The translations under genes and the position numbers were made by a program. Under the pieces are notes generated by a model, which saw nothing but the letters and a program-made list of their open reading frames with translations, was not told where the DNA came from and searched no databases. Below, piece by piece: positions 6,999 to 12,596 of a stretch of 13,138 nucleotides of DNA (positions are counted from its first letter, which is position 1; every line of letters starts with the position of its first letter). Source of the DNA: JADFUZ01 sp034430415 (GTDB lineage: Bacteria > Chloroflexota > Dehalococcoidia > GIF9 > AB-539-J10); NCBI GenBank assembly GCA_034430415.1, contig DAOUEN010000082.1, positions 1 to 13,138 of the forward strand, in the 5' to 3' direction.

Positions 6999-8111
6999 TT
7001 AGCCGCCTGCTGCTGTTACCTCGTCACTTATCCGGTTCAGTTCATCCAGGATTGCTTGGGTCATGTTCTGGCCGGGGTAGTGCTCATCAAGCCATGGCGT
7101 GCAGAGCTCTTCCCAAACTGGCAACATGTTTGCCTTCTGTTTGAAGACCGCTCTTTCCTCTGGGGTAGGATAGTAAATCTCCAGCCCTAGCTCAACGAGT
7201 TTCTTCTTGTTCTGGATATCGGCGCGGCGGTGTGCCTCGAAGTCGCGCTCCTCGGCCAGCGTCGCGGCGTGGGATATGGCGTCCTGAAGGTCCGCGGGCA
7301 GGCTGTCCCACAGTTCCAGGTTGATGTTGATGTTGTTGCAGTCCCAACTAAAACCAAGGGCTGTGTAGTAGTCGAGCACTTCGTAGTGGCGCTCCTCTAT
7401 GAGGGACCCCCACAGGCTCCAGCACGCGTCTACGACTCCCCTTTCCAATGCATTGTAGAGGTCGGCCCAGGGGATGGTCTCCAGTGTCATACCAGTGCCG
7501 TCTGACATGTTCTCCATACACTTGACAAAGCCGAGCGAGCCCGAAACCCTGAACTTCAGATTCTCGAAATCGTCGGGTGTCTTGATCGGACGGACTGTGC
7601 TGCCCAGGCCATATGGGCCCATGGGGCAGGCCCACAGATACTTGGTGCCAACCTCCTCGTAGGCCTCCGTCATTACTTTGTACAGTATCCCGTCAGGCGC
7701 CGAATATGCAATGGCTGCCTCGTCGTAGTTGCCTGTAGTCCAGGGCATCCAGTTGAGCATCCCGCCTGGCAGAAGATGAACATAGGGACAGAGGTTTCCC
7801 ATCTCGACACTGCCATCCATCACGGCGTGGAATAACTCATCGTGGGTGCCGAGCAAGCCGTCGGGGAAGAACTCCACCTCTATTCTGCCGCCCGAGTATT
7901 CATGGATGAGGTCAGCGAACAGCTGCATGGACTTGTTTCTTTCCAACTGTGTCCAGGCATTCCCCATCCGCCAGTGGTATTCTGCCTCGACTGGAGCTGC
8001 TCCTTCTTCGCCTGAAGGGCCCGGGGCGCAGGCGGAAGCAAACGGCATAACCGCTATGATCAGCGCCAATAGGATCCCACCGATTACAATGAACGATTTC
8101 CTTGTTCTCAT
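6999..8111 (-). CDS. dctP: TRAP transporter solute-binding lipoprotein (DctP)
   Basis: A 370-aa extracytoplasmic solute receptor of the DctP family. The N-terminus is a lipoprotein signal: basic MRTRK, a hydrophobic stretch 8-24, then FASAC with the lipidated Cys at 28 and a flexible Pro/Gly/Glu linker. The binding domain shows the usual family blocks: FFPDGLLGTHDELFHAV (81-97), NLKFRVS with the likely carboxylate-binding Arg188, and WADLYNALERGVVDACW (about 215-231). A second conserved Arg lies in STVRPIKTPDDF (171-182). The ATG at 8111 has AGGAGGT 11 nt upstream. It is the first gene of the operon, 206 nt downstream of the predicted transcription start. Lipid anchoring fits a cell lacking a classical outer membrane, as expected for Chloroflexota, but is not proof. 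The ligand is an organic acid of unknown identity. Confidence 0.94.
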   Translation of the reverse strand: MRTRKSFIVIGGILLALIIAVMPFASACAPGPSGEEGAAPVEAEYHWRMGNAWTQLERNKSMQLFADLIHEYSGGRIEVEFFPDGLLGTHDELFHAVMDGSVEMGNLCPYVHLLPGGMLNWMPWTTGNYDEAAIAYSAPDGILYKVMTEAYEEVGTKYLWACPMGPYGLGSTVRPIKTPDDFENLKFRVSGSLGFVKCMENMSDGTGMTLETIPWADLYNALERGVVDACWSLWGSLIEERHYEVLDYYTALGFSWDCNNININLELWDSLPADLQDAISHAATLAEERDFEAHRRADIQNKKKLVELGLEIYYPTPEERAVFKQKANMLPVWEELCTPWLDEHYPGQNMTQAILDELNRISDEVTAAGG

Positions 8112-8317
8112 TTGATTCCTCTACCTCCTATCTAGGAATTTCTCGAAAACTAGAACGACCAGACTACCTCAAATAGCACCTCCTTAGCGCATCTATCTCA
8201 GGTAAGGTATGTTCCATGGGTTCCTGCCTGGCTTCCCCCATGGGTCACACGCAATACACGCTTGCCCAGGGCTTCCACTGGCTCTCCAGTGTGGTGGAGA
8301 AAGCACAACACAACCTG
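8112..8317 (-). promoter_or_regulatory. Long 5' leader of the TRAP/deacylase operon
   Basis: About 205 nt of predicted untranslated RNA between the promoter and dctP. It contains a perfect CACTGG-AGAG-CCAGTG hairpin (8276-8291), a CCATGGG/CCCATGG inverted repeat (8214-8220 with 8237-8243), a GCGTGT direct repeat and a near-palindrome TTCTCGAAAACTAGAA (8140-8155). I do not recognise a known riboswitch class. Leader length and structure make post-initiation or operator control plausible. The stretch 8353-8475, between this promoter and the small upstream gene, shows no feature I can name and no U-tract terminator. Confidence 0.45.
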
Positions 8318-8323
8318 ATGTGA

Positions 8324-8352
8324 ACTGTAGACCGCAGAGTGACGTTTGTCAA
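8324..8352 (-). promoter_or_regulatory. Sigma-70-type promoter for dctPQM-deacylase operon
   Basis: On the minus strand, TTGACA (8352-8347, perfect -35), a 17-nt spacer, then TACAGT (8329-8324, 4 of 6 matches to the -10). Predicted start near 8317. This is the only good promoter seen upstream of dctP. Confidence 0.65.
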
Positions 8353-8475
8353 TAGCTTTCCCGGGCTTTTCGCCAAGTGTTCTGAAAGAGGAAGAGAAAC
8401 CTGCGCTATGGCTTGGTGACAATGTGTATCGGCGGTGGACAGGGAATGGCAGTGGTCGTGGAAAGAAAGGTATAG

Positions 8476-8604
8476 CTAGCGTCCTTTTTTCTGGTATTCA
8501 GGACACCAGGTGGCATTTGGACGCTCGGGCCGGTGGCACGAGCTTCTCCAGTTCCATTTGCAGCTATCGCATAGAAAGATGTTCATGCCCAGAGCCCTCT
8601 TCAT
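8476..8604 (-). CDS. Small cysteine-rich (zinc-ribbon-like) protein
   Basis: A 42-codon gene immediately after rho. The product has the pattern CDSC-x7-C-x10-C (Cys at 12, 15, 23, 34) with the segment RPERPNATWCPEY and a basic tail (QKKGR), typical of a small zinc-binding module. I do not recognise a named family. The ATG at 8604 is preceded by AAGGATAAGG. An in-frame ATG at 8586 (36 aa) also keeps all cysteines. An in-frame GTG at 8649 lies almost exactly at the predicted transcription start and would give a leaderless 57-aa form. A near-consensus promoter (8656-8684) lies just upstream, so it is probably transcribed on its own. It occupies the place where rpmE (L31, also a small zinc protein) follows rho in many bacteria, but the sequence is not L31. 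Function unknown. Confidence 0.62.
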   Translation of the reverse strand: MKRALGMNIFLCDSCKWNWRSSCHRPERPNATWCPEYQKKGR

Positions 8605-8655
8605 CCTTATCCTTAGCCTTTGTAGCCAGCTTGGCCCTTGCGAAACCACGCGGAC

Positions 8656-8684
8656 ATTATAGAGACGTGGGATGGGGAGTGCAA
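8656..8684 (-). promoter_or_regulatory. Near-consensus sigma-70 promoter for the small Cys-rich gene
   Basis: On the minus strand, TTGCAC (8684-8679), exactly 17 nt, then a perfect TATAAT (8661-8656). Predicted start about 8649, 45 nt before the ATG at 8604. It begins 22 nt after the rho stop codon. Confidence 0.75.
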
Positions 8685-8705
8685 TGCGCGAGGCGAGGAG
8701 TTCCT

Positions 8706-9971
8706 CTACGTTTCCTTCGATAGGGTAGCGAGGAACTCAGCGTTGTTCTTCGTCTTGCCCAGTCTCTCCAGTACCCTTGCTGTAACCTCGCTTGGGTTGG
8801 GAGAATCATCGCTCAGCATACTGACGATGCGTCTGAGCAACCGTATTTGCTTTACAGTTTCTTCGTCCAGCAAGAGATCTTCCCTTCTGGTGCCGCTGGG
8901 TATGATGTTTATCGCCGGGAAAATCCTCTTTTCGGCTGATTTCCTCTCCAGGTGAAGCTCCATATTGCCGGTTCCCTTGAACTCCTCATATATGAGCTCA
9001 TCCATACGGCTGCCGGTGTCCACCAGGCAGGTGGCGATGATGGTCAGGCTGCCGCCCTCGTCGGAATTGCGGGCCGTGCCGAAGAACCGCTTCGGCGGGT
9101 ACAAAGCCGCCGAGTCAAGGCCGCCAGACAGGGTTCGTCCGCTCGTCGGCATTGCCAGGTTGTAGGCGCGGGTAAGGCGAGTGATGCCGTCCAGGAGTAT
9201 GACCACATCTTTGCCTGTTTCGACGAGTCTCTTGGCTCTCTCCAACGCCAGTTCGGCCACTCTGGTCTGGCTTTCTACGGGTTCGTCGAAGGTGGCGGCT
9301 ATGACTTCTGCTTTGACCGACCTCCTGATGTCCGTCACTTCCTCAGGCCTTTCGCCGATGAGGCAGACTATGAGATGTATGTCGTTGTAGTTGGTGCCTA
9401 TGGCATTGGCGATCTTCTTGAGGAGGACAGTCTTGCCTGCTTTCGGTGGGGAGACAATGAGTCCTCTTTGGCCCCTGCCTATTGGCGCCACCAGATTGAT
9501 GAGACGAGTGGACATCTCGCTTGAAGTGGTCTCCAGATTGATGAACTTGTTGGGGAAAGTCGGTGTCAGCGAGCCAAAACTGCGGCGATTCCTTCCCAGT
9601 TCGGGATCAAGCCCGTTGATGCTTTCGACTCGGAGCAATCCGTAGTACTTCTCACCCTCCTTTGGTGGTCTGGCCTGCCCGCAGATGTAGTCGCCGTCTC
9701 TCAGATTGAAGCGGCGAATCTGGGAATTCGATACATAGACGTCGTTAGTACCACGGAGGAAACTGTCCTGACGCAGGAAACCATAACCTTCAGGCATAAT
9801 CTCCAGTACGCCCGTCAGGAATAGATTACCCTGTCGCTCCGCTTGCGACTTGAGTATGTGCAGTATGAGGTCCGCCTTCTTCAGCGTTGAGTACCCTGTG
9901 CCTCCGATTTCCTTGGCTAACGCCTCGAGTTCATCGCGGGTCTTGTCTTCTAGTTGAGCCATCGTCGTCAT
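8706..9971 (-). CDS. rho: Transcription termination factor Rho
   Basis: A 421-aa hexameric RNA-dependent ATPase that terminates transcription. Domains in order: an N-terminal Rho_N helical segment (KTRDELEALAKEIG, 10-23), a cold-shock-like RNA-binding domain with GYGFLR (62-67) and DVYVS (77-81), then the RecA-type ATPase. Walker A is PPKAGKT (175-181) and Walker B is VVILLDGITRL (256-266). The Q-loop region is SGRTLSGGLD (277-286) and the R-loop is EEFKGTGNMELH (329-340). Walker B has Gly262 where E. coli and many relatives have Ser. The ATG at 9971 has GAGGAG 6 nt upstream; a second in-frame ATG three codons later is less well placed. Length is normal (E. coli 419). It is the third gene of pyrG-tal-rho, 21 nt after tal. 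No intrinsic terminator follows the stop. Confidence 0.97.
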   Translation of the reverse strand: MTTMAQLEDKTRDELEALAKEIGGTGYSTLKKADLILHILKSQAERQGNLFLTGVLEIMPEGYGFLRQDSFLRGTNDVYVSNSQIRRFNLRDGDYICGQARPPKEGEKYYGLLRVESINGLDPELGRNRRSFGSLTPTFPNKFINLETTSSEMSTRLINLVAPIGRGQRGLIVSPPKAGKTVLLKKIANAIGTNYNDIHLIVCLIGERPEEVTDIRRSVKAEVIAATFDEPVESQTRVAELALERAKRLVETGKDVVILLDGITRLTRAYNLAMPTSGRTLSGGLDSAALYPPKRFFGTARNSDEGGSLTIIATCLVDTGSRMDELIYEEFKGTGNMELHLERKSAEKRIFPAINIIPSGTRREDLLLDEETVKQIRLLRRIVSMLSDDSPNPSEVTARVLERLGKTKNNAEFLATLSKET

Positions 9972-9992
9972 AGTAGTCTCCTCAGGATATGT

Positions 9993-10700
9993 TTACCTTG
10001 ATGAGTTGCCCTGATCATCTTTGGGTATTTTGAAGGCTTCCACGATTCCCTCATCTCCCATTACCTTTCGCCAGTCATCCGTGAAACGCCTGATCCCGGT
10101 GTCTGTCAGCGGGTGCTGGATCATTTGCAGTAACACCCTGTAAGGGATAGTGGCGATGTGCGCCCCAGCTTTGGCTGCCATCACACAATGTTGAGTATGT
10201 CTGATACTGGCAGCTATGACTTGAGTGGGGAGCCGATAATAGCTCAGGAATTGGACAATGTCAACTACCACCCTCATGCCGTCCTCGCCGATATCGTCGA
10301 TCCTGCCCACAAAAGGGCTGATGAAGGTAGCACCCGCCGCCGCTGCCAGCACAGCCTGGTTTAAAGAAAAACATAGGGTGAAGTTGACCTTGATATTCTC
10401 CTTGGTTAACACTGAGGTAGCCTTCACTCCCTCCAGGCTGGCCGGTATCTTGACTACAATGTTCTCCGCCCATTTAGCTATTTCCCTGGCTTCGACTACC
10501 ATCTGTGAAGCATCCTGGCCCAATACCTCGGTGGATACTGGTCCGGGAACGATCGAGCAGATCTCTCTTACCAGGTCTCGGTAGATGATCTTGCCTTCTC
10601 TGGATACCAGGCTTGGGTTGGTGGTAACTCCAGTGACCACTCCCAATTCCACGCCGTGGCGGATGTGATCGATGTTGGCAGTGTCCAGGAACAGTTGCAT
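9993..10700 (-). CDS. tal: Transaldolase, TalC/FSA family
   Basis: A 235-aa class I aldolase of the small transaldolase / fructose-6-phosphate aldolase subfamily, which moves dihydroxyacetone units in the non-oxidative pentose phosphate pathway. LFLDTAN (3-9) gives catalytic D6, TTNPSL (26-31) gives N28, and VVKIPAS (82-88) gives the Schiff-base lysine K84. ISPFVGRIDD (127-136) has Phe130 where true FSA enzymes carry Tyr131. Phe at this position is the transaldolase state, so transaldolase activity is favoured. The C-terminal tail (after about 215) is some 20 residues longer than E. coli FSA. The ATG at 10700 lies 9 nt after the pyrG stop, and TAAGGAG merges the pyrG stop with the SD, so the two are tightly coupled. 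Confidence 0.94.
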   Translation of the reverse strand: MQLFLDTANIDHIRHGVELGVVTGVTTNPSLVSREGKIIYRDLVREICSIVPGPVSTEVLGQDASQMVVEAREIAKWAENIVVKIPASLEGVKATSVLTKENIKVNFTLCFSLNQAVLAAAAGATFISPFVGRIDDIGEDGMRVVVDIVQFLSYYRLPTQVIAASIRHTQHCVMAAKAGAHIATIPYRVLLQMIQHPLTDTGIRRFTDDWRKVMGDEGIVEAFKIPKDDQGNSSR

Positions 10701-10709
10701 GGCCTCTCC

Positions 10710-12338
10710 TTAGTCCATGGGTAGGCTGGTTTGGGATCCCTCCACGGTTGTCTTCTTGGCCGCCTCGATGAAATCCACGAAAAGTGGATGAGGATGGTCA
10801 GGGCGGGACCTGAACTCAGCTTGAAACTGGCAAGATACCATCCAGGGATGATTGCTGAGTTCGAGGATTTCTACTAGCTCCCCGTGCGGAGAGACACCGC
10901 TGGCTATCATACCCGCATCTTCCAGTGGCTGGCGAAAAGCGTTATTGAACTCGAAGCGGTGGCGGTGTCGCTCATGGGCCACATCGCAGCCGTAAGCCCG
11001 GGCAGCCAATGTTCCGGGTATCACATGGCATGGGTAGGTTCCGAGGCGCACGGCGCTATCCTGTTGCTCGCCAGATGGGTGTTGTGCGCGCAGGTGAACC
11101 ACCGGGTAAGCAGTATCAGGGTCAAACTCGGTGGAGTTGACCTCCCGGTTGTTAAACACGTGGCGTCCAAATTCGATGGCCATAGCTTGCATCCCGAGAC
11201 ACAAGCCAAGGTAGGGTATGTCCTTCTCTCTGGCAAACCTAGCTGCCTCTATCGTGTCTTCGACTCCCTGGTGACCGGCCTCCCCTGGGACAATCACGCC
11301 TTGAACCTGCCTGAGCCTGTTGGTGCGTCCTCCCTGGAGTTCCTCTGAATTGATCCACTCTATCCTTACTTCGCGGTCATGGGTTAGAGCGGCATGGCAT
11401 AGCGCTTCGCGGACCGAGTAATATGCATCCTGGAGGTCCACGTACTCCCCTACGAGGCCAATCGTTACCGGCTCTTTGGGAGCTTTCAATCTGTTGACCA
11501 TATCGCGCCACCGATCCAGGTTGCTCTCCTTGCCGTCCAGTCGCAGGCGGTTGACCAGGAAATCGCCCAATCCGTACTCCTCCAGCAGCAGTGGCACCTC
11601 GTAGATCGTTTCGCCGGTAACGAGAGGAATGACTGCCTCTTTATCTACATCGCAAAACAGCGAAATCTTGTCCTTTATGCCCTCGGATATCTCGCTGTCA
11701 CTGCGACAGAAGATGGCGTCGGGTTGGATCCCGATGCGCCTTAGTTCATTAACGCTGTGCTGGGTAGGCTTCGTCTTTATTTCGTTGGTGGCGGCAATAT
11801 GGGGGAGAAAGGTCACATGGATGTACAGCACATTATCCCTGCCCTCGTCTTTCCTCATTTGCCTTATGGCCTCGAGGAATGGCTGCCCTTCGATGTCGCC
11901 TACTGTGCCCCCGACCTCGACTATGACAACGGCGGCCTCAGAGATCTCAGCTACCCGTCTGATACGCCTCTTTATCTCATTGGTGAGTTGCGGGACTACC
12001 TGGATGGTACCTCCCAGAAAGTCACCATTTCTCTCCAGGGCGATGATGGAGGAATACACTTGGCCAGCGGTAACACTCGAAGCCTGGGTCAGGTCCACTC
12101 CGAGGAACCTTTCATAATGCCCCAGATCCAGATCGGTCTCAGCGCCGTCCTGGGTGACGAATACCTCGCCATGCTGGGCAGGGGAAATCATTCCAGGGGC
12201 GGCATTCAGGTAAGGGTCAAGCTTCTGGGCAGAGACAGAAATAGAGCGGCCCTTGAGTATCCTGCCTATGGAAGCTACGGAGATGCCCTTGCCGACCGAA
12301 CTTACTACGCCGCCGGTAACGAAGATATACTTAGTCAT
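10710..12338 (-). CDS. pyrG: CTP synthase with an atypical glutaminase domain
   Basis: A 542-aa CTP synthase (UTP + ATP + ammonia source to CTP), the last step of CTP biosynthesis. Synthetase domain: P-loop SSVGKG (13-18), QKLDPY (38-43), HGEVFVTQDGAETDLDLGHY (56-75) and VEVGGTVGDIEG (140-151). Glutamine amidotransferase domain from about 290: the nucleophile is present in GLCLGMQ (C380), and RHRHRFEFNN (457-466) is intact. However, the QFHPE motif reads QFQAE (504-508), so the catalytic His is Gln506. The oxyanion loop PGGFGxRG reads PGEAGHQG (351-358), and GGTMRLG reads DSAVRLG (427-433). The usual NVDPGTMSP also reads NAAPGMISP (45-53). Length is normal and the frame is intact. No clear SD precedes the ATG at 12338. 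First gene of the pyrG-tal-rho cluster. The identity is certain; glutamine-dependent activity is doubtful. Confidence 0.95.
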   Translation of the reverse strand: MTKYIFVTGGVVSSVGKGISVASIGRILKGRSISVSAQKLDPYLNAAPGMISPAQHGEVFVTQDGAETDLDLGHYERFLGVDLTQASSVTAGQVYSSIIALERNGDFLGGTIQVVPQLTNEIKRRIRRVAEISEAAVVIVEVGGTVGDIEGQPFLEAIRQMRKDEGRDNVLYIHVTFLPHIAATNEIKTKPTQHSVNELRRIGIQPDAIFCRSDSEISEGIKDKISLFCDVDKEAVIPLVTGETIYEVPLLLEEYGLGDFLVNRLRLDGKESNLDRWRDMVNRLKAPKEPVTIGLVGEYVDLQDAYYSVREALCHAALTHDREVRIEWINSEELQGGRTNRLRQVQGVIVPGEAGHQGVEDTIEAARFAREKDIPYLGLCLGMQAMAIEFGRHVFNNREVNSTEFDPDTAYPVVHLRAQHPSGEQQDSAVRLGTYPCHVIPGTLAARAYGCDVAHERHRHRFEFNNAFRQPLEDAGMIASGVSPHGELVEILELSNHPWMVSCQFQAEFRSRPDHPHPLFVDFIEAAKKTTVEGSQTSLPMD

Positions 12339-12414
12339 GCTTCACTGCGGACATAGAAAACTGCACTCCGGAATGGACGTATTCACAACTGGAAGGAGAG
12401 ACTTAGGCTCTCTT

Positions 12415-12443
12415 ATTCTAAAGAGGCGCGGCCGAGTTGTCAA
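12415..12443 (-). promoter_or_regulatory. Sigma-70 promoter for pyrG-tal-rho
   Basis: On the minus strand, TTGACA (12443-12438, perfect), a 17-nt spacer, then TAGAAT (12420-12415, 5 of 6). Predicted start near 12408, leaving a leader of about 70 nt. The transcript would begin within or next to a GAGAG/CTCTC hairpin (12396-12412), which may protect its 5' end. Confidence 0.75.
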
Positions 12444-12449
12444 GTTGAC
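12439..12449. promoter_or_regulatory. 11-bp palindrome between divergent promoters
   Basis: GTCAA-G-TTGAC, a perfect inverted repeat overlapping the pyrG -35 element and ending 5 bp before the -35 of the pyrR promoter. It could be an operator acting on both promoters. It could equally be two -35-like TTGAC words placed back to back by chance. Confidence 0.3.
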
Positions 12450-12454
12450 CGGCG

Positions 12455-12483
12455 TTGCGCAATTCCTGTGAGCATGCTAGAAT
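12455..12483 (+). promoter_or_regulatory. Sigma-70 promoter for pyrR
   Basis: TTGCGC (12455-12460), a 17-nt spacer and TAGAAT (12478-12483), with an extended -10 TG one base upstream (ATGC then TAGAAT). Predicted start about 12490, 11 nt before the PyrR-binding loop. Confidence 0.65.
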
Positions 12484-12500
12484 GACGCAGCCTTTAAATC

Positions 12501-12525
12501 AGTCCAGTGAGGCTGGTAAGTGGAC
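12501..12525 (+). promoter_or_regulatory. PyrR-binding RNA loop (anti-antiterminator)
   Basis: AGTCCAGTGAGGCT (12501-12514) matches the published PyrR-binding consensus ARUCCNGNGAGGYU at all 14 positions. The element folds with a lower stem GTCCA/TGGAC (12502-12506 with 12521-12525), a purine-rich internal bulge and a short upper CT/AG stem closed by a GGTA loop, as in Bacillus pyr leaders. PyrR with UMP would stabilise this form and so favour termination. Confidence 0.88.
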
Positions 12526-12580
12526 GAATGTCAGGGTCTGCCGCAAGGGCGGCATTGGCGTGAACCTCTTGCCAGTTTCA
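12508..12580 (+). promoter_or_regulatory. Antiterminator of the pyrR leader
   Basis: TGAGGCTGGTAAG (12508-12520) can pair with CTTGCCAGTTTCA (12568-12580) as 13 contiguous pairs, three of them G-U. One side overlaps the PyrR loop and the other overlaps the terminator's 5' arm and loop, so it is mutually exclusive with both. A perfect TGCCGC/GCGGCA hairpin (12539-12554) caps the enclosed segment. Confidence 0.8.
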
Positions 12581-12596
12581 AGGCAGGAGGTTTTTT
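12563..12596 (+). terminator. Intrinsic terminator (attenuator) of the pyrR leader
   Basis: AACCTCTTGCC (12563-12573) pairs with GGCAGGAGGTT (12582-12592), an 11-bp stem with one G-U pair and an 8-nt loop, and T residues run from 12591 to 12596. It ends at the pyrR start codon. The 3' arm contains GGAGG, the only good Shine-Dalgarno for pyrR, so the folded terminator would also hide the ribosome site in any read-through RNA. Confidence 0.9.

Noticed and set aside
8198..8422. 74-codon minus-strand reading frame between dctP and the small Cys-rich gene
   Set aside because: It covers the predicted TRAP promoter, has no clear ribosome site or recognisable motif, and its composition looks like random translation.
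8476..8604. Ribosomal protein L31 (rpmE) after rho
   Set aside because: Position and zinc-like cysteines fit, but the spacing of the cysteines and the rest of the sequence do not match L31.
8701..8720. GAGG-AGTT-CCTC inverted repeat at the end of rho as a terminator
   Set aside because: Only a 4-bp stem and no U-run follows; too weak to call.
8346..8723. 125-codon plus-strand reading frame
   Set aside because: Runs opposite to the Cys-rich gene and its promoter and into rho; low-complexity content, no family resemblance.
12445..12483. TTGACC (12445) as the -35 for pyrR
   Set aside because: The spacer to TAGAAT would be 27 nt; TTGCGC at 12455 gives 17 nt.
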